Shown: positions 15,294-23,311, counted from the stretch's first letter. The stretch is 33,085 nt of DNA from Candidatus Nanopelagicales bacterium (GCA_012103605.1 WLWL01000013.1:1-33085), one strand, 5' to 3'. Program-made: numbers and translations. Notes: generated by a model from the sequence alone, not told the origin.

Positions 15294-16556
15294 GTGAGCA
15301 AGCCGCGCGGGGCCGACGACGCTGTACGTAAAGCACGTATCGCCGTTTCCGTGCTTTTCTTCACCAACGCGCTCACGCTGTCCGCATGGCTTCCGCGACT
15401 GGCTGAGCTGCAGGCTGACATTTCCTTGACCGATGTGGCGGTAGGTGCCGCCTTGGCCGCCGGAGCCGCCGGCGGTATCGCCGCCGGAGTATCCGCCGGT
15501 CCCCTCATTCACCGCTGGGGCAGTCAGCGGGTTGCGATGGCGGCGCTGTTCATCGTCACACCGATCCTTCCCTTCATCGGTCTGGCGCCCGGCGCCTGGA
15601 CTCTGGGGTTTGTGCTTCTGCTGGTCGGCGGCCTCGACGCCGTCATGGATGCCGCCATGAACTCACATGCCATGCGGGTTCAACATGAGATGAGGGCAAC
15701 GGGTGTCCACCGTTCGATCTTGAACACCTTCCACGGCTACTGGTCTCTAGGAGCCGTTGCCGGAGGCCTCATTGGGGTAGCTACCGCGGCTATCTCGCTA
15801 CCGATCGCGTGGATGCTGGCCGCGGTCGCAGTTCTGTGCACCGTGCTGGTGCTGGTGGCGCGGCCCTGGCTGCTTCCCGGGAAGGACCCCGATTCATATC
15901 TGGAGACCACCGACGATCCCATCGGTGACGCCCAACCAGACCCAAGCTCTCTCCTGGCCGCCGGTCCGGCGCATGCCGACGAGCGGTCAGCCGCGACCCG
16001 CGTTCTCCACCGGCCGATCATCTGGGGCCTGGGGCTCTTCATCATTCTCGCTGTCATGATCGAGGACATTCCCGGACGGTGGAGTTCGATCTATCTGACC
16101 GACATCGGCGCACCCAGCGCTACCGTCGGATGGGGATTCGTCGCCTTCACCGTGGCGATGACGATCGGACGCTTCAGCGGGGATCGGATCGTCGACGCCC
16201 TCGGCGAGCGTCGCTGGACGCGAGTCGCCATGTCCGGCACCGCCGTCGTTCTCGGCCTGTCACTTCTCGCGCAATCACCATGGCTGTTCATGATCGGCTG
16301 TGCTGTTACCGGATTTGGCGTCGCCACGTTGTTTCCCGCCGCCATGCGAGCCGCTGCTCACCTGCCCGGTATCCGACCGGCCACGGGCGTTGCCACGATC
16401 AGCTGGTTGTCGCGTGCCGGTTTCGTCACCGCACCACTCATCGTCGGTGTCATCGCGGAGAACTTTTCGGTGGCGTGGGGTATCAGCGTCACCGTCGTAG
16501 CGGCGCTCATCTTGCTGCCGTTGAGCTCGATACTCACATGGGAGAAGTCTCGGTAA
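15294..16556 (+). CDS. Major facilitator superfamily transporter
   Basis: This 420-residue membrane protein has about twelve hydrophobic segments in two halves, split by a polar loop (about residues 195-240, GKDPDSYLETTDDP…). HRWGSQRV after the second helix is the MFS loop 2-3 motif in relaxed form, and VDALGERRW is its counterpart in the second half. The pattern MNSHAMRVQHEMRATGVHRSILNTFHGYWSLG is characteristic of an MFS group (FucP/YfkF-like) often annotated as sugar or drug transporters. The substrate is unknown. The GTG at 15294 was chosen for its -10 box at 7 bases. The open frame continues far upstream but covers intergenic and antisense sequence. Its 3' end overlaps the EamA gene by 23 bases. 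Confidence 0.85.
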   Translation: MSKPRGADDAVRKARIAVSVLFFTNALTLSAWLPRLAELQADISLTDVAVGAALAAGAAGGIAAGVSAGPLIHRWGSQRVAMAALFIVTPILPFIGLAPGAWTLGFVLLLVGGLDAVMDAAMNSHAMRVQHEMRATGVHRSILNTFHGYWSLGAVAGGLIGVATAAISLPIAWMLAAVAVLCTVLVLVARPWLLPGKDPDSYLETTDDPIGDAQPDPSSLLAAGPAHADERSAATRVLHRPIIWGLGLFIILAVMIEDIPGRWSSIYLTDIGAPSATVGWGFVAFTVAMTIGRFSGDRIVDALGERRWTRVAMSGTAVVLGLSLLAQSPWLFMIGCAVTGFGVATLFPAAMRAAAHLPGIRPATGVATISWLSRAGFVTAPLIVGVIAENFSVAWGISVTVVAALILLPLSSILTWEKSR

Positions 16557-17472
16557 CCGTGGCGGCAGCGGGACCACGATCCGCGGCTTTGATCACGATC
16601 ACCAGGCCGGCAAGGATCAACGCGGCAGCAGGGAGCAACGCCAACGGGGGCACCTGGCCCAGCCAAATGGCAGCAACCAGGGTGGCCCCCGGCATCTCAA
16701 ACAAGATGGCCAGCGAGACAACCGTCGCCGATGTACTCGACAGCACCCGGGTCATCATCGAATGACCGAGTAGTTGCGCGCCGAGCGTCACCGCAAGGAT
16801 CAAGGCCCAGGCCTGGGCATCGAAGCCCACGAGTTGCTGACCGAAGATGAATACGAGCGGGAGAATCGTCAACGCTGAGACGGCGTAGAGAACGAACGTC
16901 ATCGTCGATGTGTCCACGGTCTTTCGGACTCGCTCCGCGACGGACACGTACGCGGCGGAAAACACGGCCCCCACCAGGGCGAGCGCATCACCCCACAGGT
17001 GCGCGGGATCGACAGACAGATCCACTCCGGTTAGGACGATCACTCCCGAGAAGGCGACAGCAATTCCGATCCACACTCGAGAAGAAATTCGCACACCCGT
17101 TGCCCGAGCGATCAATGCGGCCCAGATCGGCTGTGTTGCCACCAGGGCCGTCGACGCCGCGATCGTGGTCAACGTCAACGAGGGAATCCACGTTGCGAAG
17201 TGCAAACCCAGGAAGACACCCGCGATCACCGTCAGCCGGATCTCCCGCCTGGTCAAAGCGCCGAGCGAACTCCACCGACGCGCGATCACCCACACCCCTG
17301 TGATGCCACTTCCGATGAGGCATCGCCAAAACGCAATTGCCAGGACGGGCGCCGCCGTCGCCGCGATCATCGGCCCACTCAGCGAAATGAAGACCACCGC
17401 CACACCGAGCCGCACGACATCCGGAGCCGGCGGCCGAGACAGGCCGGACGGTGGCGCAGAACTGTCGGACAT
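16534..17472 (-). CDS. EamA/DMT-family transporter
   Basis: This 312-residue protein has ten hydrophobic segments arranged as two EamA repeats (about residues 20-150 and 160-298). In the family these are metabolite exporters or importers of the drug/metabolite superfamily (RhaT/YdcZ/RarD-like). The second repeat contains the usual LEMPGA-like glutamate region (ILFEMPGATLVAA). The ATG at 17472 has GAAAGGGG upstream. Transcription is convergent with the MFS gene, and the last 23 bases of both coding regions overlap. The substrate is not predictable. Confidence 0.87.
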   Translation of the reverse strand: MSDSSAPPSGLSRPPAPDVVRLGVAVVFISLSGPMIAATAAPVLAIAFWRCLIGSGITGVWVIARRWSSLGALTRREIRLTVIAGVFLGLHFATWIPSLTLTTIAASTALVATQPIWAALIARATGVRISSRVWIGIAVAFSGVIVLTGVDLSVDPAHLWGDALALVGAVFSAAYVSVAERVRKTVDTSTMTFVLYAVSALTILPLVFIFGQQLVGFDAQAWALILAVTLGAQLLGHSMMTRVLSSTSATVVSLAILFEMPGATLVAAIWLGQVPPLALLPAAALILAGLVIVIKAADRGPAAATVTETSPM

Positions 17473-17531
17473 GACACCTGCCCCTTTCCGATGCGTTCCT
17501 CACTTCGACTCGGCAGGAACACTCCGCGCTG

Positions 17532-17537
17532 ACGGTA
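17532..17537 (-). promoter_or_regulatory. -10 box of the EamA gene, overlapping the opposite -10
   Basis: TACCGT on the minus strand shares the bases TA at 17536-17537 with TAGCCT on the plus strand. The predicted EamA leader is about 50 bases and includes the GAAAGGGG ribosome binding site. Confidence 0.4.
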
Positions 17538-17541
17538 GCCT
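17536..17541 (+). promoter_or_regulatory. -10 box of leaderless MgtE_N/CBS gene
   Basis: TAGCCT is followed by 7 bases (gatccgc) and ATG at 17549, without a ribosome binding site. Confidence 0.6.
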
Positions 17542-17548
17542 GATCCGC

Positions 17549-18853
17549 ATGGCGACGAACACCAGCCGCGTTTTCCTCGCCCGCTTGGCGGGCCTGGGCG
17601 TGTTCGACCCACGAGGCGATCAGGTCGGAAAGGTGCGTGATGCCGTCGTCGTTCTGCGTATCGGTGACAACCCACCGCGTCTGACCGGACTGGTGGTGGA
17701 GGTTCCGCCCCGGCGCCGCATATTCGTGCCCATGACGAAAGTGACCGCCATTGACGCCGGTCAGGTGATCGTCACGGGAACCGTGAACCTTCGTCGATTC
17801 GAACAGCGCCGAAACGAATCACTTGCCACGGCCGAGCTCCTCGACCACTCGATCACGCTCCGCGAATCCGGCGAGCAGGTGCGGGTCGTGGATATCGGTG
17901 TCACCACTACCCGAAGCCGGGAGTGGTTGGTCGACTCGCTCTTCGTGCGCCGGCCGGGAACCGGGCTGCGACGGCGGTCCGAACGCTTCATGGTCGAATG
18001 GCCAGACGTCACCGGACTCTCCCTGCCGGAAACCGCTCAGCCAGCAGAACAACTTCTCGCGTCTATCGATTCCCTGCGACCGGCCGATGTCGCGTCGCTA
18101 CTACACACGTTGGTACCCAAGCGACGACTGGAAGTAGCGCGAGAACTCGACGACGAGCGACTTGCTGACGTGCTCGAGGAACTCGTCGATGAAGATCGGG
18201 TGGAAATCATGCAGGCGCTGGATCGCGAACGTGCCGCCGACGTTCTCGAGGAGATGGATCCCGGCGACGCCGCGGACCTCATCTCCGAGCTACCCCCCGA
18301 TCAAGCCGAATTTCTTCTCGAGGAAATGGAGCCTGGAGAGGCGGAGGATATTCGCCGTTTGATGACGTACGACCAGTTCTCTGCCGGCGGCATGATGACC
18401 AGCGAGCCTGTAATCCTTCCCCCCGATGCCGCGGTCGCCGAGGCTCTGGCCAGCATTCGACAAGCCGACCTTCCACCCGCCCTCGCCGCCCAGGTGTACG
18501 TCTGCCGTCCACCAACGGAAACCCCGACCGGCAAGTATCTCGGCACGTGTCACTTTCAGCGGCTGCTTCGCGAGCCGCCGTCGACCTTGATCTCATCGCT
18601 GCTGGACACCAGTGTCGACCCTGTTCGACCTGACACCCCGCTAGCCGACGTGACCCGCGATTTCGCCGCCTACAACCTTGTCGCTGTTCCCGTCGTCGAC
18701 GAGGACAACCATCTCGTCGGTGCTGTCACCATCGATGACGTGGTGGACCACATGCTGCCGGCGAACTGGCGCGAGCAGGTTGGACCCGACCGGGTGGAGA
18801 CCACTGCCGGCACCAACGATGGGCCATCGACCCCGGGAGCATCCGATGGCTAG
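17549..18853 (+). CDS. MgtE N-terminal/CBS domain protein without channel domain
   Basis: This 434-residue soluble protein contains PRC-barrel-like beta segments (about 1-150, with RVFLARLAGLGVFDPRGDQVGKVRDAVV). The MgtE_N superhelix follows (about 155-275), with acidic repeats such as ADVLEELVDEDRVEIMQ and ADVLEEMDPGDAADLI. A CBS pair (about 280-415) ends NLVAVPVVDEDNHLVGAVTIDDVV. The C-terminal membrane channel of real MgtE is missing, as in Rv1232c. It may be a Mg-sensing regulatory protein for a partner. It overlaps the DUF1003 gene by 8 bases. The ATG at 17549 replaces a longer open frame that starts inside the EamA gene. Confidence 0.85.
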   Translation: MATNTSRVFLARLAGLGVFDPRGDQVGKVRDAVVVLRIGDNPPRLTGLVVEVPPRRRIFVPMTKVTAIDAGQVIVTGTVNLRRFEQRRNESLATAELLDHSITLRESGEQVRVVDIGVTTTRSREWLVDSLFVRRPGTGLRRRSERFMVEWPDVTGLSLPETAQPAEQLLASIDSLRPADVASLLHTLVPKRRLEVARELDDERLADVLEELVDEDRVEIMQALDRERAADVLEEMDPGDAADLISELPPDQAEFLLEEMEPGEAEDIRRLMTYDQFSAGGMMTSEPVILPPDAAVAEALASIRQADLPPALAAQVYVCRPPTETPTGKYLGTCHFQRLLREPPSTLISSLLDTSVDPVRPDTPLADVTRDFAAYNLVAVPVVDEDNHLVGAVTIDDVVDHMLPANWREQVGPDRVETTAGTNDGPSTPGASDG

Positions 18854-19469
18854 CGCCGGCCGCCGCGGTCACAGCGCCGTCGACCAGCCCATCGAGACGA
18901 CCCGCGGAATTCGCCCCAGTTACGACTCCGAGCGCTTTGGGCGCATATCAGAACGGGCCGCCCGGTTCATCGGCTCCTGGGCCTTCATCGCCTGGATGAC
19001 GTTCGTCATCTTGATGTGGGTTGCCTTCAACGTCTTCGCGCCGGGGGGAATCCAGCCGGATGCCTACCCGTTCATCTTCTTGACACTGCTGCTGTCGGTC
19101 CAGGCGTCCTACGCGGCACCCCTGATTCTTCTCGCCCAGAACCGGCAAACCGATCGCGACCGTGTCCAGTATCAAGAGGATCGTCAGCGCAATGAGCGAA
19201 TGCTCGCCGATAGCGACTATCTCGCCCGCGAGGTGGCCTCATTACGCACGTCTCTCGGAGAACTCGCGACCCGGGACTACGTCCGCAGTGAAGTACGCGA
19301 GGCCCTGGACGCCATCATGACTCGCCTGGATGAACGCGAAGTCGATCGGCGCGATATGGATTCCAGCGCTGTGGATTCCGATGTTGTGAACTCACGCGAA
19401 TCCGATGACCGTCCCCGGACCTCGACGTCGGCAACCGACGCCGATTCGGAGAATTCGCCCCCCGCCTAG
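18846..19469 (+). CDS. DUF1003 membrane protein
   Basis: This 207-residue protein contains DUF1003: a charged head (SERFGRISERAARFIGSW), two membrane helices (about 42-65 and 74-98), then a coiled-coil segment QNRQTDRDRVQYQEDRQRN…ELATRDYV (about 100-160). The last 45 residues are a Ser/Asp-rich low-complexity tail. The ATG at 18846 overlaps the stop of the MgtE_N/CBS gene by 8 bases, so the two are almost certainly co-translated. DUF1003 proteins have no defined function. The constant pairing with channel-less MgtE-like proteins in actinobacteria suggests that this protein could supply the membrane part. Confidence 0.85.
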   Translation: MASAGRRGHSAVDQPIETTRGIRPSYDSERFGRISERAARFIGSWAFIAWMTFVILMWVAFNVFAPGGIQPDAYPFIFLTLLLSVQASYAAPLILLAQNRQTDRDRVQYQEDRQRNERMLADSDYLAREVASLRTSLGELATRDYVRSEVREALDAIMTRLDEREVDRRDMDSSAVDSDVVNSRESDDRPRTSTSATDADSENSPPA

Positions 19470-19477
19470 TCGGCCAA

Positions 19478-19483
19478 TACCAT
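19478..19483 (+). promoter_or_regulatory. -10 box of leaderless mrp transcript
   Basis: TACCAT is followed by 6 bases (cggggc) and GTG at 19490. The gene also lies only 20 bases after the DUF1003 stop, so read-through is possible as well. Confidence 0.55.
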
Positions 19484-19489
19484 CGGGGC

Positions 19490-20632
19490 GTGCCCACTCA
19501 CCCTGACGCCGACGCCATCCACGCAGCACTCGCGACCGTTCACGATCCTGAAATCCATCGGCCGATCACCGAGATCGGCATGCTCAAGGGTGTGGACATT
19601 CACGACGGTGGTGTCGTCGATGTCGGCGTCTACCTCACGGTCGAGGGCTGTCCCATGCGCAGCACCATCACAGATCGCGTGGTCGAGGCGGTCATGCAGG
19701 TGCCCGACGTTTCGACGGTGAATGTCGAGCTCGACGTCATGAGCGACGAGCAGCGCGCCGACCTGAAGAAGCTTCTTCGCGGTCATGATCAGCGCGAGAT
19801 CCCATTCACCCAACCTGGATCGACCACCAAAATCTTCGCGATCGCTTCCGGGAAGGGTGGCGTCGGCAAGTCTTCGGTCACCGCGAACCTCGCTGTCGCT
19901 CTCGCGGGCCAGGGCCTGAGCGTCGGCCTGCTCGACGCCGATGTGTACGGACACTCCATACCTCGCATCCTCGGCGCCACGAACCCTCCGACGATGGTCG
20001 AGGGAATGCTGATGCCACCGCAGGCTCATGGGGTCCGGATTATGTCGATGTTGCCGTTCAAACCGGGAGGCGTCGAGACGCCCGTGGCGTTTCGCGGGCC
20101 GATGCTGCACCGAGCCCTCGAGCAGTTCCTGTCCGATGTGTGGTGGGGAGATCTCGACATTCTGCTTTTGGATCTGCCTCCGGGTACCGGAGACATCGCG
20201 ATTTCCACCGCTCAACTGCTGCCGCACGCAGAAATCATTGTGGTGACGACACCGCAGTTGGGATCATCGGATGTGGCGGTACGGGCAGGAACCCTCGCCG
20301 AGCAGACTCACCAGAAGGTTCTCGGTGTCGTCGAGAACATGAGTTCCTTTCCGTGTCCGCACTGCGGGGAGCCGATGGATCTTTTCGGTGTGGGCGGGGG
20401 CGACCTCGTCGCCGAGCAACTCACGTCGACACTCGGGACCGAGGTACCCGTCCTCGGCAAGATCCCCTTCGACCCGCGACTCCGCGAGGGTGGGGACAGC
20501 GGACACCCTCTGGTCATTTCTGAGCCGCAGGCTCCGGCGAGTATCGCGCTGACGGACATCGCCGCGCACCTAGGAGCCCGACCCCGCGGCCTCGCTGGCA
20601 TGCAATTGGGTATTTCGCCTACCGGACGCTGA
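19490..20632 (+). CDS. mrp: Mrp/ApbC-type iron-sulfur cluster carrier ATPase
   Basis: This 380-residue protein has an N-terminal DUF59/MIP18-like domain (about 5-95, with the conserved CPM at 54-56). A P-loop ATPase domain follows, with GKGGVGKSS at 121-129 and LDADVYGHSIPR at 148-159. The cluster-binding pair is Cys289-Pro-His-Cys292 (CPHC). In the family, Mrp/ApbC binds and transfers 4Fe-4S clusters to client enzymes in the cytosol. All key residues are present and the length is normal. The GTG start fits the -10 spacing. Neighbours match the Rv1229c-Rv1232c block of M. tuberculosis. Confidence 0.93.
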   Translation: MPTHPDADAIHAALATVHDPEIHRPITEIGMLKGVDIHDGGVVDVGVYLTVEGCPMRSTITDRVVEAVMQVPDVSTVNVELDVMSDEQRADLKKLLRGHDQREIPFTQPGSTTKIFAIASGKGGVGKSSVTANLAVALAGQGLSVGLLDADVYGHSIPRILGATNPPTMVEGMLMPPQAHGVRIMSMLPFKPGGVETPVAFRGPMLHRALEQFLSDVWWGDLDILLLDLPPGTGDIAISTAQLLPHAEIIVVTTPQLGSSDVAVRAGTLAEQTHQKVLGVVENMSSFPCPHCGEPMDLFGVGGGDLVAEQLTSTLGTEVPVLGKIPFDPRLREGGDSGHPLVISEPQAPASIALTDIAAHLGARPRGLAGMQLGISPTGR

Positions 20633-20671
20633 TCACGGCGAGCCGGCCGCGCCTGACCGCAACGCCCGTGA
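20633..20671. terminator. Hairpin between convergent mrp and tatB
   Basis: TCACGGCG pairs with CGCCCGTGA with one bulged base, around a GC-rich loop of about 22 bases. It starts right after the mrp stop. No T tract is seen, so a terminator role is inferred from position. Confidence 0.3.
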
Positions 20672-20693
20672 GAAGGCTCAGGGAAGATCCGGC

Positions 20694-21047
20694 TTAGGAA
20701 AGATCCGGGTCGAAGGTCTGCGCTGGCTTTTTGTTCGCGTCCTTCTGTGTGCCGCTGTCGCCGGAATCCGTTGCACCCGACGACGCCGTTACCTCATCGT
20801 CGTCCAAGAGCCCGGACATTAGGCGCTTGGGATGCAGTTCACTCAAGCTCTTGACACTGTTGACTGAGTCCGCCAGGTCGACGCCGGCGGAGTCCACGAT
20901 CTCCTTACGCGCCGACGATGCCATCTCACGAATCTGGCGCACCCACCGGCCGGCATCGGCGGCTGCCTTGGGCAGCCGTTCGGGCCCGAAGATCAACAGT
21001 CCGATCACCGCGAGGGCGACCAATTCACCGATGCCGATGTCGAACAT
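20694..21047 (-). CDS. tatB: Twin-arginine translocase subunit TatB
   Basis: This 117-residue protein starts MFDIGIGELVALAVIGLLIFGPERLPKAA. It shows the short TatB membrane helix (about 6-20), the FGPERLP hinge and a following amphipathic helix. TatB works with TatC to receive folded proteins that carry twin-arginine signals. The C-terminal third is polar and disordered. The ATG at 21047 is one base after the htrA stop (TGAgATG). An open frame nine codons longer starts inside htrA and is not TatB-like. The order htrA-tatB matches Rv1223-Rv1224. tatA and tatC are not in the window. Confidence 0.92.
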   Translation of the reverse strand: MFDIGIGELVALAVIGLLIFGPERLPKAAADAGRWVRQIREMASSARKEIVDSAGVDLADSVNSVKSLSELHPKRLMSGLLDDDEVTASSGATDSGDSGTQKDANKKPAQTFDPDLS

Positions 21048-21048
21048 C

Positions 21049-22383
21049 TCAACCGATGTCTTCCGAGCCACCAAGAACGAGATCGACGGTCTGGGATTCT
21101 CCGCTTCGCAGGTAGGTGATGCTCACGGTGTCTCCCGGGGCGAAGTCTCGGATCGCCACGACAAGCTCTGTCGAGTCGGTCGTCTCTCGTCCCGCGAGAG
21201 CAGTGATGATGTCGCCACTGCGCAGTCCGGCAGCTTCCGCCGGCCCACCCGGATTCACCTCGCTGATCCGGGATCCACCATCGGTGTATGACGTGTCGAG
21301 GGTGACTCCGATGATCGGTGTCTTGGAGTCACCCGTCGCGATGATCTCCTCGGCGACGCGTCGCGCGGAATTCACGGGGATCGCAAACCCGAGACCTATC
21401 GACCCGGCTTCACCAGTGAACGTCGGAGCCAACGTGGCGATGGCTGAGTTCACTCCGATCACCTGCCCCGCACTGTTCAGCAGCGGCCCACCGGAGTTCC
21501 CCGGGTTGATCGCCGCGTCGGTTTGCAACGCGTTGATGAAGGCCATCTCTCCTTGACCACCCGCGGTCACTGGTCGATCCAGGGAGGAAATGATGCCGGC
21601 GGTCACCGTTCCCTGAAGACCCAGCGGCGCTCCGATGGCGACGGCGAGATCCCCAACCGTGACAGCGTCGGAGTCTCCCAAACGAACAACCGGAAGATTG
21701 TCCGCGTCGATCTTCAACACCGCCAGGTCGTATGCGGAGTTTCGGCCGATAATCTCCGCGTCCGCGCTGTCGCCGTTCTCGAAAAAGACTTTCAACGATC
21801 CACCGTCGGCCGCGGGGGCAGCGACATGGTTATTGGTCAAGATGTATCCGTCAGGACGAATCACAAAGCCGGATCCGCTGCCGCGCTCATCGCGACTCTC
21901 GATAGCGATGGAGACCACCCCGGGAAGAACCGCAGACACCATGTCCGACACCGACTCTGGCATCTGATCCGCGGGGATCGGGTCCGACGGGATAGTCGAT
22001 GGTTGAGGAGCCGGCGCTGCGAGAGTTGCAGAACTCGTCGAATTCGCTGAGTCCACCGCTTGACCGACAACGTAACCAGCGAGCCCTGCGAAAGACCCGA
22101 CGATCAACGACACGATCGCCGCGACTGCGATGACGCCCCACAGGCCCATGCCCGATCGCCGCGAGGGCTGGCCAGGAGCCGAAGGCGGGTAACCGCCCGG
22201 AGGAGGGGGGCTCGCCCCGTAGGCCACGAAATTCGGGTAGCGGGCTGGCATCGCCGGCGCGGGCGGGCCCTGAGGCGCGGCAGGCTGAGGGGGAATCGGT
22301 GAAGGTTCCGGACGTGTAGGGGGACCGTCCGGGGCCGGCTGTGGGGGCACGCCCGAGCCCTCGGGGGGCCTGTCGTCACTCAC
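21049..22383 (-). CDS. HtrA/DegP-like membrane serine protease with PDZ domain
   Basis: This 444-residue protein has a proline-rich cytoplasmic segment (1-75), one membrane helix (about 81-107) and a trypsin-like domain with the triad His186 (NNHVAAP), Asp219 (YDLAVLK) and Ser297 (NPGNSGGPL). A PDZ domain (about 355-437) follows. Family members degrade misfolded envelope proteins. The GTG start at 22383 overlaps no other gene. The order htrA-tatB and the divergent methyltransferase match Rv1220c-Rv1224, but sigE and rseA, which normally come before htrA in that order, are missing here. The Pro-rich cytoplasmic region could be a docking or disorder segment. Confidence 0.92.
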   Translation of the reverse strand: MSDDRPPEGSGVPPQPAPDGPPTRPEPSPIPPQPAAPQGPPAPAMPARYPNFVAYGASPPPPGGYPPSAPGQPSRRSGMGLWGVIAVAAIVSLIVGSFAGLAGYVVGQAVDSANSTSSATLAAPAPQPSTIPSDPIPADQMPESVSDMVSAVLPGVVSIAIESRDERGSGSGFVIRPDGYILTNNHVAAPAADGGSLKVFFENGDSADAEIIGRNSAYDLAVLKIDADNLPVVRLGDSDAVTVGDLAVAIGAPLGLQGTVTAGIISSLDRPVTAGGQGEMAFINALQTDAAINPGNSGGPLLNSAGQVIGVNSAIATLAPTFTGEAGSIGLGFAIPVNSARRVAEEIIATGDSKTPIIGVTLDTSYTDGGSRISEVNPGGPAEAAGLRSGDIITALAGRETTDSTELVVAIRDFAPGDTVSITYLRSGESQTVDLVLGGSEDIG

Positions 22384-22427
22384 GAACCTCAGCCGCCTTT
22401 CTGGAAAACCTCACCCTGTCGCCTCTA

Positions 22428-22433
22428 AGGCTA
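22428..22433 (-). promoter_or_regulatory. -10 box of htrA-tatB
   Basis: TAGCCT on the minus strand shares TA at 22432-22433 with the plus-strand TAGGCT. The predicted leader is about 38 bases. A weak GAGG lies 3 bases before the GTG. Confidence 0.4.
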
Positions 22434-22437
22434 GGCT
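22432..22437 (+). promoter_or_regulatory. -10 box of the O-methyltransferase gene
   Basis: TAGGCT on the plus strand gives a predicted start near 22444 and a leader of about 99 bases that contains three hairpins. Confidence 0.4.
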
Positions 22438-22462
22438 GCGATCGATCCCGGGGCACATCCAC

Positions 22463-22540
22463 GGGGGCGTCGCACGACAGAGCCCCCGAAGGAAGGCGGA
22501 GAAAGCCGCCACTACCGGGACGAAGAAGAGAGGGCGTCCC
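22463..22540 (+). promoter_or_regulatory. Leader with three consecutive hairpins before the methyltransferase
   Basis: Hairpin 1 (22463-22487) pairs GGGGGC with GCCCCC and contains an inner GTC/GAC. Hairpin 2 (22495-22510) is GGCGG-AGAAAG-CCGCC. Hairpin 3 (22517-22540) pairs GGGACG with CGTCCC and carries the AGAGAGGG ribosome binding site in its 12-base loop, two bases before the ATG at 22543. The run of C before the ATG could also pair with the GGGGG of hairpin 1, which would allow alternative folds. I recognise no known riboswitch class. Confidence 0.5.
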
Positions 22541-22542
22541 CC

Positions 22543-23202
22543 ATGTCATCGACATCGCCGAACTCCCCATCCACCGTCACCTTCGCCCAATTCGCTGACT
22601 CCTGGATTCCCGAACCTGAGCCCGTGGAAGCTGCGCGGGAAAGAGCCCGGGAGTTCGGAGTCTCACCCGCCTCCCCCGCGACCGGTCGCTTCCTGACCTT
22701 TCTCGCAGCAAGCGTGCAAGCCCAAACAGTCGTCGAGGTCGGCACCGGGACAGGAGTATCCGGAGCGGCACTTCTCGAGGGAATGACGCCCGGAGGCGTG
22801 TTGACCAGCATCGACACCGAAGCCGAGTACCAACGGCACGCGCGTGAGGCACTGGTGTCTCTCGGACATGAGCCGTCCCGCGCTCGCCTTATTGCTGGTC
22901 GGGCGTTGGATGTTCTTCCTCGCATGTCCGACGGTGCCTACGACGTCGTTGTCGTCGACGCCGACCGAGGTGAGTACCCGGCCATGTTGGACCAGGCCAA
23001 ACGCCTCTTGCGCATCGGTGGCGTGGTTGCCTTTCTCGGCATCGGGGAGGACGACATGGTTGCCGACCCCGCCCGCCGGGATGTCGAGGCGATGGCTGTC
23101 AAAGAGCTCGCCGAACTGATGAGGCGGGACGCAGATTGGGCCGCGACGCCTCTCGCCGAGGGAAACGGCATGCTCGTGGCCTGCCTACGCCGCCGAGACT
23201 AG
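22543..23202 (+). CDS. SAM-dependent O-methyltransferase (Rv1220c-like)
   Basis: This 219-residue class I methyltransferase has the SAM-binding motif VVEVGTGTGVSG (about 63-74), acidic residue SIDTEAEY (motif II), and the YDVVVVDADRGEY stretch typical of the catechol/caffeoyl-CoA O-methyltransferase family 3. It resembles Rv1220c by size and place. The substrate is unknown. The ATG at 22543 has an AGAGAGGG ribosome binding site located in a predicted hairpin loop. It is divergent from htrA. In the mycobacterial order it lies next to sigE. Confidence 0.87.
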   Translation: MSSTSPNSPSTVTFAQFADSWIPEPEPVEAARERAREFGVSPASPATGRFLTFLAASVQAQTVVEVGTGTGVSGAALLEGMTPGGVLTSIDTEAEYQRHAREALVSLGHEPSRARLIAGRALDVLPRMSDGAYDVVVVDADRGEYPAMLDQAKRLLRIGGVVAFLGIGEDDMVADPARRDVEAMAVKELAELMRRDADWAATPLAEGNGMLVACLRRRD

Positions 23203-23237
23203 AAAACCTTTTGCGATAGCGAGACGTCATCCGCCGG

Positions 23238-23258
23238 GAGGCTCACTGCTCAAGCCTC
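23238..23258. terminator. Hairpin between convergent genes
   Basis: GAGGCT and AGCCTC pair around the loop CACTGCTCA, in the 109-base gap between the methyltransferase and DUF3117 genes. There is no T tract. It is a terminator candidate. Confidence 0.35.
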
Positions 23259-23311
23259 GGGGGAACGCCGCCGCCCCAAGGGCGCACCTGGTCGGTGCAA
23301 CGACGCGTGGA

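Noticed and set aside
16910-17548. N-terminal extension of the MgtE_N/CBS gene
   Set aside because: It lies antisense inside the EamA gene and has no domain. ATG 17549 follows a -10 box.
20682-20709. Short direct repeat AAGATCCGG at the tatB 3' end
   Set aside because: It consists of two 9-base copies only, one inside the tatB coding end. No further copies or function are seen.
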